Positions 1 through 11,917 of a DNA stretch of 53,062 nt are shown one piece after another; position 1 is the first letter of the stretch; each line of letters begins with the position of its first letter. Both the position numbers and the translations under genes were made by a program. The notes beneath the pieces were generated by a model that saw only the letters and a list, made by a program, of their open reading frames with translations, was not told the origin of the DNA and ran no database searches. The DNA is from Pseudomonadales bacterium (GTDB lineage Bacteria; Pseudomonadota; Gammaproteobacteria; Pseudomonadales; Azotimanducaceae): positions 1 to 53,062 of the forward strand of contig JAHRVQ010000034.1 of assembly GCA_019090615.1 (NCBI GenBank). Reading direction: 5' to 3'.

Positions 1-144
1 AAAAGCCCTTAGCGGTTCTTAAAAAAGCCCTTAGCGGTTCTAGTGTAAAAAGCCCTTAGCGGTTCTAGTGTAAAAAGCCCTTAGCGGTTCTAGTGTAAAA
101 AGCTCATAACGGCTCTAAATAAAAAGCTCTTAGCGGCCAGTTAA
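1..144. repeat. 25-bp tandem repeat array at contig edge, about six copies
   Basis: The first 144 bases consist of about six head-to-tail copies of a 25-bp unit (A5, then AGCCCTTAGCGGTTCT, then AGTGT). Copies start near 1 (shortened), 21, 47, 72, 97 and 121. The copies at 22-46, 47-71 and 72-96 are essentially identical and the last two have diverged. The unit length is not a multiple of three and the array is not coding. It lies just upstream of fabZ, and the assembly probably broke here because of the repeat, so the true copy number is unknown. Confidence 0.9.
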
Positions 145-211
145 AAGAACGCACAACAAGAATAACTACGTAAAAATTTAATTCAAACACAAAGAGGCAT
201 GGTAAAGCAAA

Positions 212-652
212 ATGATGGATGTTATGGAAATTTGGAAGTTGCTGCCTCATCGCTATCCGTTTTTGTTGATTGATAGAGTGATTGAACTTGAAGTAGAAAA
301 ACGCATCGTAGCCATTAAGAATATAACGATCAACGAACCTCAGTTTACCGGACATTTCCCTGCAACGCCGGTCTTTCCCGGCGTAATGATCGTTGAAGCT
401 ATGGCTCAGGCATCGGGCATTCTCGCTTTTAAAAGCCGTAATCGAACCCTGGATGATGGCTATATCTATTATCTTGCAGGCACGGATAAAACTAAATTTA
501 AGCGATCAGTGGTGCCTGGTGATCAACTTAGGCTTGAAGTAGAGATTGTCAATTTACGCAATCACTGGATGAAGGCATCCGGCAAGGCTTATGTTGACGA
601 TCAACTGGTCTGTTCCAGTCTGTTAACTTGTGCAGAGCAGAAAGTCGAATAA
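212..652 (+). CDS. fabZ: 3-hydroxyacyl-[acyl-carrier-protein] dehydratase FabZ
   Basis: FabZ removes water from (3R)-hydroxyacyl-ACP in each round of type II fatty acid elongation, in the cytoplasm. The 146-residue protein has the usual family length. The N-terminal LPHRYPFLLIDRV motif and the hot-dog active site GHFPATPVFPGVMIVEAM are visible, with the expected catalytic pair His48 and Glu62. The tandem ATG start (MMD) matches the usual start of pseudomonad FabZ. lpxB follows after only 10 bases, so the two are surely co-transcribed. In most gammaproteobacteria lpxA lies between them; here it does not. No lpxD is visible upstream because the contig begins there in a repeat array. Confidence 0.97.
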   Translation: MMDVMEIWKLLPHRYPFLLIDRVIELEVEKRIVAIKNITINEPQFTGHFPATPVFPGVMIVEAMAQASGILAFKSRNRTLDDGYIYYLAGTDKTKFKRSVVPGDQLRLEVEIVNLRNHWMKASGKAYVDDQLVCSSLLTCAEQKVE

Positions 653-662
653 AGGCATTTAA

Positions 663-1832
663 ATGTCGGATGATGGGACATTAATTGTTGGTATTGTTGC
701 TGGTGAAACTTCTGGCGATAATTTGGGCGCTGCACTGATGTCGGCCATGCAAAAACAGCAACCTCGACTGGAATTTGTTGGTATTGGTGGGCCTGCGATG
801 ACTGAAAATGGGTTGCGGTCCTGGATAGATATAGACCGTTTGGCAGTTAATGGTTTTGTAGAGCCGTTAAAACGTCTGCCTGAACTTATCAAAATACTGC
901 GCTCAACCCGGAATAAGATTATCGCAGCGAAGGTGAGTTGCTTTATTGGCGTTGATTTTAATTTCTTTAATTTGTTGCTGGCGGGCATGCTTAAAAAAGC
1001 CGGTATACCCACCGTGCATTATGTGTCACCAACAGTATGGGCATGGCGTAAGGGTAGAATCAGGAGTATTGCAAAAAAAGTAGATCTAATGCTGACTTTG
1101 TACCCTTTTGAGCTGGATATCTACCATGCAAATCATATCCAGGCAGTGTTTGTGGGCCACCCAAAGGCGGACCAGATCCAACCAAATGATGGGCCAAAGG
1201 GTAAAAAGCAGGCTCGAGATAAATATCAAATATCTCATGATGTAAGGCTAGTGGCCATGTTGCCGGGTAGTCGTAGCTCGGAAGTCAGTTATAGCGGGTC
1301 AGATTTTATTGCGGCGGCAAAAATTATTAGAGATACACAGCCTGCTGCAGAGTTTATTCTTCCGGCGGTAAACCCGAAGCGGCAGCAACAGATTGAAGAT
1401 CTATTGCAACAAAGTGATTTGAAAGCGGAAGATAAAAGCGCATACAGGGTTGTACCTGGAGATGCACAGACGGTCATGATGGCGGCCGATGTTGTGCTGG
1501 TTAATTCGGGCACTGCTACTTTAGAGGCGATGTTGTTAAAAAAGCCCATGGTGATGTCTTACCGTCTTGGTACGATGACCTATTGGGTTATTTCCAGGTT
1601 AGTTACCACGAAATATTTTGCGTTACCGAATATTTTGGCCAATAAGGCGTTGGTACCTGAATTGATACAGTATGAAGCGACACCCGAGGCGCTGGCAGCT
1701 GAAGTTTTGAAGTTATTAGAAGATGAAGCCAGTACTGCATTAAATGGTGAATTTGATCGAATACATCGATCGCTGCAAAAAAATTCTGCACAGGTCGCGG
1801 CAGCTGCAGTTTTTGAACTGCTGTCTCGGTAG
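663..1832 (+). CDS. lpxB: lipid-A-disaccharide synthase LpxB
   Basis: LpxB joins UDP-2,3-diacylglucosamine and lipid X (2,3-diacylglucosamine 1-phosphate) to form the lipid A disaccharide, at the inner face of the cytoplasmic membrane. The 389-residue protein is of family length. It opens with the GEtSGDnlGA glycosyltransferase motif (VAGETSGDNLGAAL), has VHYVSPTVWAW near residue 118, and a C-terminal nucleotide-sugar half with LPGSRSSEV and NSGTATLEAML. It sits in a tight fabZ-lpxB-rnhB operon (10 and 18 base gaps) with an AAAGG ribosome site. LpxB needs products that start with LpxA, whose gene is missing from this position. Confidence 0.97.
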   Translation: MSDDGTLIVGIVAGETSGDNLGAALMSAMQKQQPRLEFVGIGGPAMTENGLRSWIDIDRLAVNGFVEPLKRLPELIKILRSTRNKIIAAKVSCFIGVDFNFFNLLLAGMLKKAGIPTVHYVSPTVWAWRKGRIRSIAKKVDLMLTLYPFELDIYHANHIQAVFVGHPKADQIQPNDGPKGKKQARDKYQISHDVRLVAMLPGSRSSEVSYSGSDFIAAAKIIRDTQPAAEFILPAVNPKRQQQIEDLLQQSDLKAEDKSAYRVVPGDAQTVMMAADVVLVNSGTATLEAMLLKKPMVMSYRLGTMTYWVISRLVTTKYFALPNILANKALVPELIQYEATPEALAAEVLKLLEDEASTALNGEFDRIHRSLQKNSAQVAAAAVFELLSR

Positions 1833-1850
1833 GTTCGCGGGGTAGTAGTT

Positions 1851-2426
1851 ATGTATCGACTGGAAAATGTTGCTGGTGTTGACGAGGTGGGGCGGGGCCC
1901 CCTGGCAGGGGCGGTGATTGCTGCTGCGGTTGTCTTAAACCCCTTTAAAACTATTGGCGGTTTACGAGATTCGAAAAAATTGTCGCTGAAAAAACGCCTT
2001 GAACTAGATGTGATAATACGTGAACAGGCAATTGCCTATGCGATAGGACGGGCTGAAGTAGCAGAGATTGATGCGTTGAATATTCTTAATGCGAGTTTGT
2101 TAGCGATGCAGCGAGCGGTTAACAAATTATCAATAGAAGTGGATTTTGCATTGGTTGACGGTAACCGGACGCCTGAACTGCCATGTGCTTCAGAATGGCT
2201 AATTAAAGGCGATAATAAACACGACTCTATTAAAGCAGCGTCTATTATTGCTAAAGTCGCTCGGGATAAAGAAATGCAAGATCTGGACCTCAAATATCCG
2301 CAGTACGGATTAGCAAAACATAAAGGTTATCCTACTGCACATCATTTGTTGATGTTAGAACAGCATGGCCCAAGCCAGATTCATCGGATGTCCTTTGCCC
2401 CCTGCAGAAGGTTTGTGACTGGTTGA
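1851..2426 (+). CDS. rnhB: ribonuclease HII
   Basis: RNase HII cuts the RNA strand of RNA-DNA hybrids and starts removal of single ribonucleotides from DNA. The 191-residue protein carries the family signature [11 protein letters not shown], with catalytic Asp11 and Glu12, a further acidic residue in VDGNR, and the [16 protein letters not shown] helix. It ends with the typical HKGYPTAHH and H-G-PS-HR-SF region. It follows lpxB by 18 bases and precedes dnaE by about 150 bases, the usual gammaproteobacterial arrangement. Nothing is unusual about it. Confidence 0.97.
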   Translation: MYRLENVAGVDEVGRGPLAGAVIAAAVVLNPFKTIGGLRDSKKLSLKKRLELDVIIREQAIAYAIGRAEVAEIDALNILNASLLAMQRAVNKLSIEVDFALVDGNRTPELPCASEWLIKGDNKHDSIKAASIIAKVARDKEMQDLDLKYPQYGLAKHKGYPTAHHLLMLEQHGPSQIHRMSFAPCRRFVTG

Positions 2427-2579
2427 TTTCCAAAGGCAATGTAGAAATATTGTTTTGTGGCAAATTATTCTGAGTAGATTACTGGTTGAGTCAATAATCT
2501 TCAGGTCGTAATATGCCAAGGTTAATATCTTAGTCATTATTACTTATTTTTAATTACCGACAGGCGACCAGATAGCTCG

Positions 2580-5500
2580 ATGAATCCCTCATTTATTCAC
2601 CTTAGAATTCATTCGGAATTTTCTCTAAATGATGGCATTGTGCGTCTTAAGCCGTTGGCCGCAACAGCCGCAGAGATGCGCATGCCGGCACTGGCAGTCA
2701 CGGACAACAATAACCTGTATGGGCTTATCAAGTTTTATAGTGCAGCTAGTAACGCGGGTATAAAGCCAATTGTTGGGGCTGATGTCTGGGTTAATCAACC
2801 AAATGCCGAGGCCACGCCGTTGGTATTACTCGCCCGGAACGAAACTGGCTATCGTAATCTAACAGAATTAATCTCTCGGGGTTATCAACAGGGTCAGGTT
2901 TTAGGCAAGGCTTTTTTAGAGCAGGCATGGGTCGCAGAAAAAGCTGAAGGATTGATAGCGCTTTCTGCCGGTATTACTGGTGATGTTGGCCGGGCACTGG
3001 CTGCGGGTAAGCTTGAACTTGCGAAGCAATTGGCATTACGTTGGATGGAAATTTTTCCAGATGCCTACTATCTGGAATTACACCGTACGAAGCGTACTGG
3101 AGAAGAGAAATATGTTAATCAGGCGGTAATACTTGCGGCAGATATTAGTTGTCCGGTGGTTGCTACAAATGACGTTCGATTTCAGCATCAGGAGCAGTTT
3201 GATGCTCATGAAGTCAGGGTTTGTATTCATCAGGGTTATACTCTTAACGATACCCGGCGCAAACGTGAATATTCAGATCAGCAATACCTTAAAACCCCAG
3301 CGGAGATGTGTGCGCTGTTTGAAGATATTCCTGAGGCTATTGAAAATACCCTTGAAATAGCCAGGCGTTGTAGCGTTGAGATCGATTTGGGGAATTATTA
3401 TTTACCTGCCTACCCGATTCCGGAAGGTATGTCAGAGGAATCGTATTTTTGTGAAGTGTCGGAAAAAGGTTTAGCGGCACGATTGGCGAAAATCCTTGAT
3501 AGCAGCGCTGATGATTATGCAGAACAGGTCAAGGCCTACGAAGCTCGTTTGACCTTCGAGTTGAAGGTGATCAACGATATGGGTTTTCCAGGATATTTTT
3601 TAATTGTCATGGAATTTATCCAGTGGGCTAAAGATAATGACATACCCGTGGGCCCAGGCCGGGGTTCAGGTGCTGGTTCGTTGGTCGCCTACGTGTTGGA
3701 GATTACCGACGTTGACCCATTGGAATATGATTTGTTATTCGAGCGTTTCTTGAACCCGGAGCGGGTTTCCCTGCCGGACTTTGATATCGATTTTTGCATG
3801 GATGGCCGTGACCGAGTGATTCAGCATGTGATGGATCGTTATGGTCGTGATGCGGTCTCACAAATTATTACCTTTGGTACCATGGCAGCTAAGGCAGTTG
3901 TTCGTGATGTAGCCAGGGTACAGGGTAAGTCTTATGGATTGGCGGATAAACTATCAAAACTGATTCCCTTTGATCCAGGCATGACCCTGAAAAAAGCGCT
4001 TGAAGAAGAGCCCTTATTAGGCGAATTTATTGCTCGGGATGAAGATGCCGATGAAATTATGGAAATGGCTTTCAAGCTTGAGGGTATTACCAGAAATGTC
4101 GGTAAACACGCGGGTGGTGTGGTTATAGCGCCGACCAAAATCACTGATTTTTCTGCGATTTACACGGATGAAAACGGGGGTAGCTTAATAACCCAGTTTG
4201 ATAAAGATGATGTAGAACGTGCGGGTCTGGTTAAATTTGATTTTTTGGGGCTGCGTACCCTGACTATTATTGATAATGCGGTTAAAAGTATTAATCAGCG
4301 TAATGCTAGCCAGGGCAGGGCAGATATTAAGATCGAAACCTTACCGCTTGATGACCCTGCGATTTATGCAGACCTCAGAGAAGCAAAAACTACCGCAGTG
4401 TTCCAGCTTGAGTCGAGGGGTATGAAGGATCTGATTAAGCAGGTTAAGCCTAATCGGTTTGGTGATATTGTGGCTTTGGTCGCGCTGTTTAGACCGGGGC
4501 CATTGCAACTTGCGCCAGATTTTATTAAGCGTAAAAGCGGTGAAGAGGAGGTTGACTATTTACATCCTAGTTTGAAGTCTGTTTTAGAAGGTACCTATGG
4601 CGTAATGTTGTATCAGGAGCAGGTGATGCAAATTGCCCAGATCCTGGCGGGCTATTCACTGGCCGACGCGGACCTGCTGAGGCGTGCTATGGGTAAGAAA
4701 AAGCCTGAAGAAATGGCTAAGCAACGGGGTAATTTTGTTGCTGGGGCATTAAAAAATGACGTCGAAGAAAAACAGGCGGATCATATTTTTAGTTTGATGG
4801 AGATGTTTGCTGGGTATGGCTTCAACAAGCCGCATTCGGTTGCCTACGCCTGGATAGCTTATCAGACTGCCTGGCTAAAGCATTATTATCCAGCCGATTT
4901 TATGGCTGCAGTGTTGTCAGCTGATATGCAGGCGACAGACAAGGTAGTCATCAATGTTGAAGAATGCCAGATCATGAAAATTGAACTAGCAGGTCCTGAT
5001 GTTAATAAAGGTCAGTTTCGCTTTGTAGCAGATGGTCCAACCAGTATTTCGTATGGTTTAGGTTCGATCAAGGGGCTGGGAGAGGGCCCTGTGGGTGCGC
5101 TGATTGAAAGCCGGGACAGTGGCGGACAATTTTCTGATCTGTATGACCTTTGCCAACGGGTTGACCTGCGTAAGTTGAATAAACGCGCCCTTGAGGCGCT
5201 AATTAGTGCGGGTGCACTAGATCGCCTGGTGGCTGATGATATTGAGTTAAACTGGCCAGCAACTGTTGATTATCAGCGAGCATTATTATTTGCCAATCAG
5301 GTTGAGGCTGTGAAAACCGCGGAACAAAAAAATCGAAGTCAGGATGGCGGCTTGATGGACTTGTTTGGCGATGATTTTAATATGGGTGCCAGTAAGGCTA
5401 CGCCTTATAATCATATTGATGGCTTGCGGAGCCTGACGATTAAGCAGCGTCTTAGGAAGGAAAAAGAAACTATCGGCTGGTATCACACCGGCCATCCACT

Positions 5501-6095
5501 GGATATGTATAAAGAGGAACTGAAATATCTGTCTAAATCCAGGATTGCGGAGCTTCGCGTGAGTAAAGATCCGCAGGTGATCGTCGGACTAGTGGTGGCT
5601 GTGCGGACTATGAAATCAAAAAAAGGCGAAACCATTGCCTTTGTTACTCTGGATGACCGTTCGGCGCGAATGGACGTGGCGATTTCAGCAGATTTATATG
5701 ATATGCATCGTGAACGATTGGCTAAAGATGCAGTGATTTTTTGTAAAGGATCTACTAGTTATGATGAGTTCTCCGGTGGTATTCGAATGCGTACATCCGA
5801 GGTTTATGATCTTACCCAGGCCAGAGAGAGAAGTATTCGCGCGTTACAGCTGAGCCTGGCCACGGTCGATCTGGAAGATGGTTTTACGCTGGATCTAGCG
5901 AAGATATTAAAGCCTTTTGTGCTGGGGCCAGGTCTTGGGTGTCGAGTATCAATTGCTTATAAGCACCCGCAGGCGCAGGCAGATGTTTTGCTTGGTGATG
6001 CATGGCGGGTATCACCGCATGATGACCTGATCCAGAACCTACGTGATCGATACGGAACAAAAAGTGTACTGCTTGATTATTCAATTGGCCGATAA
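2580..6095 (+). CDS. dnaE: DNA polymerase III subunit alpha
   Basis: This is the catalytic subunit of the replicative polymerase. At 1171 residues it has the usual DnaE1 length. The N-terminal PHP domain begins with HLRIHSEFSLNDG. The palm domain contains GPGRGSGAGSLVAY and SLPDFDIDFCMDGRD, in which Asp400 and Asp402 are the expected metal ligands. A beta-clamp binding motif of the form Q-x-x-x-(L)MDLFG lies in the sequence SQDGGLMDLFG, followed by an OB fold (VIVGLVVAVRTMKSKKGE). A single intact frame covers everything. tilS follows after less than 20 bases; accA, which usually separates the two genes, is absent. Confidence 0.98.
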   Translation: MNPSFIHLRIHSEFSLNDGIVRLKPLAATAAEMRMPALAVTDNNNLYGLIKFYSAASNAGIKPIVGADVWVNQPNAEATPLVLLARNETGYRNLTELISRGYQQGQVLGKAFLEQAWVAEKAEGLIALSAGITGDVGRALAAGKLELAKQLALRWMEIFPDAYYLELHRTKRTGEEKYVNQAVILAADISCPVVATNDVRFQHQEQFDAHEVRVCIHQGYTLNDTRRKREYSDQQYLKTPAEMCALFEDIPEAIENTLEIARRCSVEIDLGNYYLPAYPIPEGMSEESYFCEVSEKGLAARLAKILDSSADDYAEQVKAYEARLTFELKVINDMGFPGYFLIVMEFIQWAKDNDIPVGPGRGSGAGSLVAYVLEITDVDPLEYDLLFERFLNPERVSLPDFDIDFCMDGRDRVIQHVMDRYGRDAVSQIITFGTMAAKAVVRDVARVQGKSYGLADKLSKLIPFDPGMTLKKALEEEPLLGEFIARDEDADEIMEMAFKLEGITRNVGKHAGGVVIAPTKITDFSAIYTDENGGSLITQFDKDDVERAGLVKFDFLGLRTLTIIDNAVKSINQRNASQGRADIKIETLPLDDPAIYADLREAKTTAVFQLESRGMKDLIKQVKPNRFGDIVALVALFRPGPLQLAPDFIKRKSGEEEVDYLHPSLKSVLEGTYGVMLYQEQVMQIAQILAGYSLADADLLRRAMGKKKPEEMAKQRGNFVAGALKNDVEEKQADHIFSLMEMFAGYGFNKPHSVAYAWIAYQTAWLKHYYPADFMAAVLSADMQATDKVVINVEECQIMKIELAGPDVNKGQFRFVADGPTSISYGLGSIKGLGEGPVGALIESRDSGGQFSDLYDLCQRVDLRKLNKRALEALISAGALDRLVADDIELNWPATVDYQRALLFANQVEAVKTAEQKNRSQDGGLMDLFGDDFNMGASKATPYNHIDGLRSLTIKQRLRKEKETIGWYHTGHPLDMYKEELKYLSKSRIAELRVSKDPQVIVGLVVAVRTMKSKKGETIAFVTLDDRSARMDVAISADLYDMHRERLAKDAVIFCKGSTSYDEFSGGIRMRTSEVYDLTQARERSIRALQLSLATVDLEDGFTLDLAKILKPFVLGPGLGCRVSIAYKHPQAQADVLLGDAWRVSPHDDLIQNLRDRYGTKSVLLDYSIGR

Positions 6096-6114
6096 TCCGT
6101 AAGAGGGCTTGCTG

Positions 6115-7464
6115 GTGGAAATTTCTGAAGCTGAATTACAACCCATTTTGCAATGCAAGGGCCGGTTAGTGGTTGGCTATAGTGGTGGTCGAGATTCACA
6201 CGTACTGCTGCACTGGTTACATCAACTTAAACTTGAACAGTGCCTGGTTGCGGATATTTATGCCCTGCATATCAACCATGGTATTAGCTCTCAGGCTGAT
6301 CTATGGGAAACCCATTGTCGCAACATATGTCAGGGGTTAGGTATTCCGATAGCAGTTCAAAAGGTTAACGTTAGCCCAAAAGGCAGTCTTGAGGCAGCAG
6401 CAAGATCAGCCAGGTATCAGGGCTTTAATGATTTTTTGCGTAGCGATGATTTATTGTTGTTAGCTCATCATGAACAGGATCAGTTAGAAACCATCATGTT
6501 ACATCTATTAAGAGGTGATAGCCCAATGGGTTTGAAGGGTATGACGCGGCAAAGGCGGCTTGCAACCGCGCAGCTATTAAGGCCGTTGTTAAGCGTTACA
6601 GCTAAAGATGTTCAACTATATGCGGAAAAATATGCTTTGTTGTGGGTTGAGGACCAAAGCAATCAGGATGTTGCTATGGATCGCAATTATATTCGCAATA
6701 ATGTTATGCCAATATTGCATCAACGGTGGCCGCAGTTATCCACCACCTGGCTTAGCGCGTTAAAGCGAACCAATGAGGGCGTGGCGGAACTGGAGGCAAT
6801 AGCAGAACAAGATTTGCAGGCCGCCAGAGAAAATACGGGTGCTGACGGATCGATAAAAGTGAGCGTTATTAGGCTACGTAACCTGAGTCAGAGACGACAA
6901 ATTAACCTGTTCAGGTTGATGTTCAGATTGTCGGGTATGAGCAACTTTGCGCCGGAAAAATTGCTGGTTGCGGGTATCCATGATTTGCTCCAGGCAGACT
7001 CGGATAAAATGCCGATGTTGCAATGGCAAGGTATGCAGGTTCGCAGGTTTCGGCAATCTATCTATTTACTGCCCTGTTTTGCGGCAGTCAGTAGCAGGCG
7101 TCGGCTGCTTGCAGATTTATTGTCCGGTCCGCTGGCTAATGGCGGGCTATTTTCGTCCAGTGCAAGGCAAAGTGATCCACCAGGGCTGAAGTTGGAAAAT
7201 AGGCATCAACTAACCGTGGGTTATCGTCAGGGAGGGGAAACAATGCAGTTCGCGCGCAGGCGGTCTTTAAAAAATGTCTTCCAGGAAAATCAAATACCGG
7301 GATTTCTCCGAGATTATATACCGCTGATTTTCCATGGTGATGAACTGGTCGCTATCTGTGGCATGATCGAATGGGGTTTGCCTTTTATTGTTATTCCTGC
7401 CTATCAATCGAAGCTTCGAAGTCAGGTTTTGAACTGGCAGTTGAGCGGCCGTTTAGCCAGCTAA
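6115..7464 (+). CDS. tilS: tRNA(Ile)-lysidine synthase TilS
   Basis: TilS attaches lysine to C34 of the CAU-anticodon tRNA-Ile, changing its reading from AUG to AUA. The PP-loop ATP-binding motif YSGGRDSHVLL is at the N terminus. The following segments (HINHGIS, LEAAARSARYQGF, LLLAHHEQDQLETIMLHLLRG) are diagnostic, and a TilS C-terminal domain is present. The frame opens with TTG at 6109, but GTG at 6115 lies 7 bases after an AGAGGG ribosome site and is preferred. That gives 449 residues, slightly above the usual length. It lies directly behind dnaE and is probably co-transcribed with it. Confidence 0.94.
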   Translation: MEISEAELQPILQCKGRLVVGYSGGRDSHVLLHWLHQLKLEQCLVADIYALHINHGISSQADLWETHCRNICQGLGIPIAVQKVNVSPKGSLEAAARSARYQGFNDFLRSDDLLLLAHHEQDQLETIMLHLLRGDSPMGLKGMTRQRRLATAQLLRPLLSVTAKDVQLYAEKYALLWVEDQSNQDVAMDRNYIRNNVMPILHQRWPQLSTTWLSALKRTNEGVAELEAIAEQDLQAARENTGADGSIKVSVIRLRNLSQRRQINLFRLMFRLSGMSNFAPEKLLVAGIHDLLQADSDKMPMLQWQGMQVRRFRQSIYLLPCFAAVSSRRRLLADLLSGPLANGGLFSSSARQSDPPGLKLENRHQLTVGYRQGGETMQFARRRSLKNVFQENQIPGFLRDYIPLIFHGDELVAICGMIEWGLPFIVIPAYQSKLRSQVLNWQLSGRLAS

Positions 7465-7659
7465 TGAACTTGAAGCAGGTAGGGTTTGGGAAATGACGCA
7501 AGAAAAGATTCATAACGCCAGCCAGTGTAGAAGCAGAAGCGGATAAAATCCATGTCAAAACTCGGCTTAGGTCGATAGATTGGGTCGATAGAAGATCGTC
7601 AAATTCCAATATTCAGATTGAGCAGAGGCCGGTTCAGTGGTATCGTGCAACCCCATCTC

Positions 7660-7676
7660 GGTCAGCCTCTCTGACC
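7660..7676 (+). promoter_or_regulatory. short stem-loop in the pyrG leader
   Basis: GGTCAG and CTGACC form a perfect 6-bp hairpin with a 5-base loop. It ends 25 bases before the pyrG start codon and 15 bases before its GGGAG ribosome site. It could be a leader structure or a chance palindrome. The rest of the 237-base tilS-pyrG gap holds nothing I recognise. Confidence 0.35.
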
Positions 7677-7701
7677 TTTCATATTTCTTGATGGGAGTTG
7701 A

Positions 7702-9327
<1,626 letters not shown>

Positions 9328-9386
9328 TGGTTTGTGCACCAGGAAATTAGTTTAAGTGGCTTGTAGCAACATGAGTACTATTAGAG

Positions 9387-9427
9387 TGGCAATGATAAAA
9401 ATAAGTAGCATGGCAATGATAAAAATA
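9387..9427 (+). repeat. 17-bp direct repeat running into the kdsA start
   Basis: TGGCAATGATAAAAATA occurs at 9387-9403 and again at 9411-9427, a 24-base period. The last base of the second copy is the A of the kdsA ATG. No clear ribosome site is visible in this leader, so the repeat forms the translation start region. Confidence 0.85.
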
Positions 9428-10269
9428 TGAAACTAAATGAGTTTAAGGTCAGCGATAAGTCCACTTTCTTTTTGATTGCGGGTACCTGTGTGATTGAATC
9501 TGAACAAATGGCAATGGATACTGCGGGCAAGTTAAAAGAAATTTGTGCTTCGCTGGATATTCACCTTATTTATAAATCATCCTTCGATAAGGCCAACCGG
9601 TCGTCGCAAGACAGTTATAGGGGGCCGGGTATTGAAGCGGGTCTGAAAATTCTGCAAAAGGTAAAACAGTCGTTGCAGCTACCTATATTGACAGATGTGC
9701 ATGAGGACACGCCGTTGGACGAAGTGGCAGATGTAGTTTCTGTGCTTCAAACCCCGGCATTTTTATGTCGACAAACTAATTTTATTCAAGCAGTTGCTAG
9801 TACTGGCCTGCCAGTAAATATTAAGAAAGGTCAGTTTCTGGCACCGTGGGATATGAAAAATGTTTACGATAAAGCGGTCGCAACTGGTAACGAGAATATT
9901 ATGGTGTGTGAGCGTGGGGTTAGTTTTGGCTACAATAACCTGGTTTCTGATATGCGTTCGTTGGCGGTCATGAAACAAATTGGTTGCCCGGTAGTATTTG
10001 ATGCAACTCACAGTGTGCAATTGCCTGGTGGCCAGGGCGAGAGTTCGGGCGGCTTAAGGGAAATGGTGCCTGTATTGGCGCGTGCAGCTGTGGGTGTTGG
10101 TATTCATGGGCTTTTTATGGAGACCCACCCTGATCCTGATAAAGCACTATGTGATGGCCCTAATTCCTGGCCGTTAGACCAGATGTATGAACTGTTGTCG
10201 CTCCTGAAAGGGATTGACAGTGTCGTTAAGTCTAGCAATTTGCCTGAAACAATTTTGAATCCGCAGTAA
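9427..10269 (+). CDS. kdsA: 3-deoxy-8-phosphooctulonate synthase (metal-dependent type)
   Basis: KdsA condenses phosphoenolpyruvate with arabinose 5-phosphate to make KDO 8-phosphate for the lipopolysaccharide core. The 280-residue TIM-barrel protein has [36 protein letters not shown] and SFGYNNLV. The N-terminal segment reads IAGTCVIES, with Cys21 where E. coli-type enzymes have Asn. Together with His in FDATHSVQ, Glu in FMETHPDP and Asp in ALCDGPN, this is the ligand set of metal-dependent (class II) enzymes. It resembles alphaproteobacterial and Aquifex forms more than the pseudomonad KdsA expected in this gene order. The start is inferred because no clear ribosome site is seen. Confidence 0.95.
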   Translation: MKLNEFKVSDKSTFFLIAGTCVIESEQMAMDTAGKLKEICASLDIHLIYKSSFDKANRSSQDSYRGPGIEAGLKILQKVKQSLQLPILTDVHEDTPLDEVADVVSVLQTPAFLCRQTNFIQAVASTGLPVNIKKGQFLAPWDMKNVYDKAVATGNENIMVCERGVSFGYNNLVSDMRSLAVMKQIGCPVVFDATHSVQLPGGQGESSGGLREMVPVLARAAVGVGIHGLFMETHPDPDKALCDGPNSWPLDQMYELLSLLKGIDSVVKSSNLPETILNPQ

Positions 10270-10277
10270 TAAAGTTA

Positions 10278-10295
10278 GCTTTGCGTCCGCAAAGC
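10278..10295 (+). promoter_or_regulatory. stem-loop between kdsA and eno
   Basis: GCTTTGCG and CGCAAAGC are perfect 8-base inverted arms separated by two bases, so about 7 bp can pair around a four-base loop. The structure begins 8 bases after the kdsA stop and ends 17 bases before the eno ribosome site. There is no U-run after it. It could be an mRNA-processing or leader structure. Confidence 0.45.
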
Positions 10296-10300
10296 AATAA

Positions 10301-11611
<1,311 letters not shown>

Positions 11612-11617
11612 ATTGCC

Positions 11618-11914
11618 ATGACAATGCAGCCGCGGTCTGGTTTTATTCTGTTGCTAGTACTGATGTTGCTCGGTTTGCAGCATAGGCTGTGGTTTGGTGA
11701 GGGAAGTTATAGCGACTTGCAACGTCTCAGTCAGAAAGTGGCGCAGGCGCAAGTCTCTAATGTGGTCAGAGAACAGCGTAATCGAGTATTGCGAATCGAA
11801 GTACGTGATTTGAAAAGTGGTGATGCTGCTATGGAAGAAAAAGCCCGTTCAGAGCTTGGTCTAATTAAACCAGGAGAAACCTTTTTTATGTTGGTTGAAA
11901 AGGATACTCCCTGA
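11618..11914 (+). CDS. ftsB: cell division protein FtsB
   Basis: FtsB is a small bitopic membrane protein of the divisome that pairs with FtsL and FtsQ. The 98-residue protein has one N-terminal membrane segment (about residues 9-20), followed by a predicted coiled coil (DLQRLSQKVAQAQVSNVVREQR). It ends with the conserved EEKARSELGLIKPGETFF block. Its place between eno and ispD, with gaps of 6 and 3 bases, is the standard arrangement and makes the call secure. Confidence 0.95.
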   Translation: MTMQPRSGFILLLVLMLLGLQHRLWFGEGSYSDLQRLSQKVAQAQVSNVVREQRNRVLRIEVRDLKSGDAAMEEKARSELGLIKPGETFFMLVEKDTP

Positions 11915-11917
11915 AAT

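Noticed and set aside
1-144. CRISPR array at the contig start
   Set aside because: The repeats are directly adjacent with no unique spacers, and no cas gene is present.
7465-7701. Remnant of accA between tilS and pyrG
   Set aside because: No carboxyltransferase motif could be found in any frame, and accA would be expected before tilS rather than after it.
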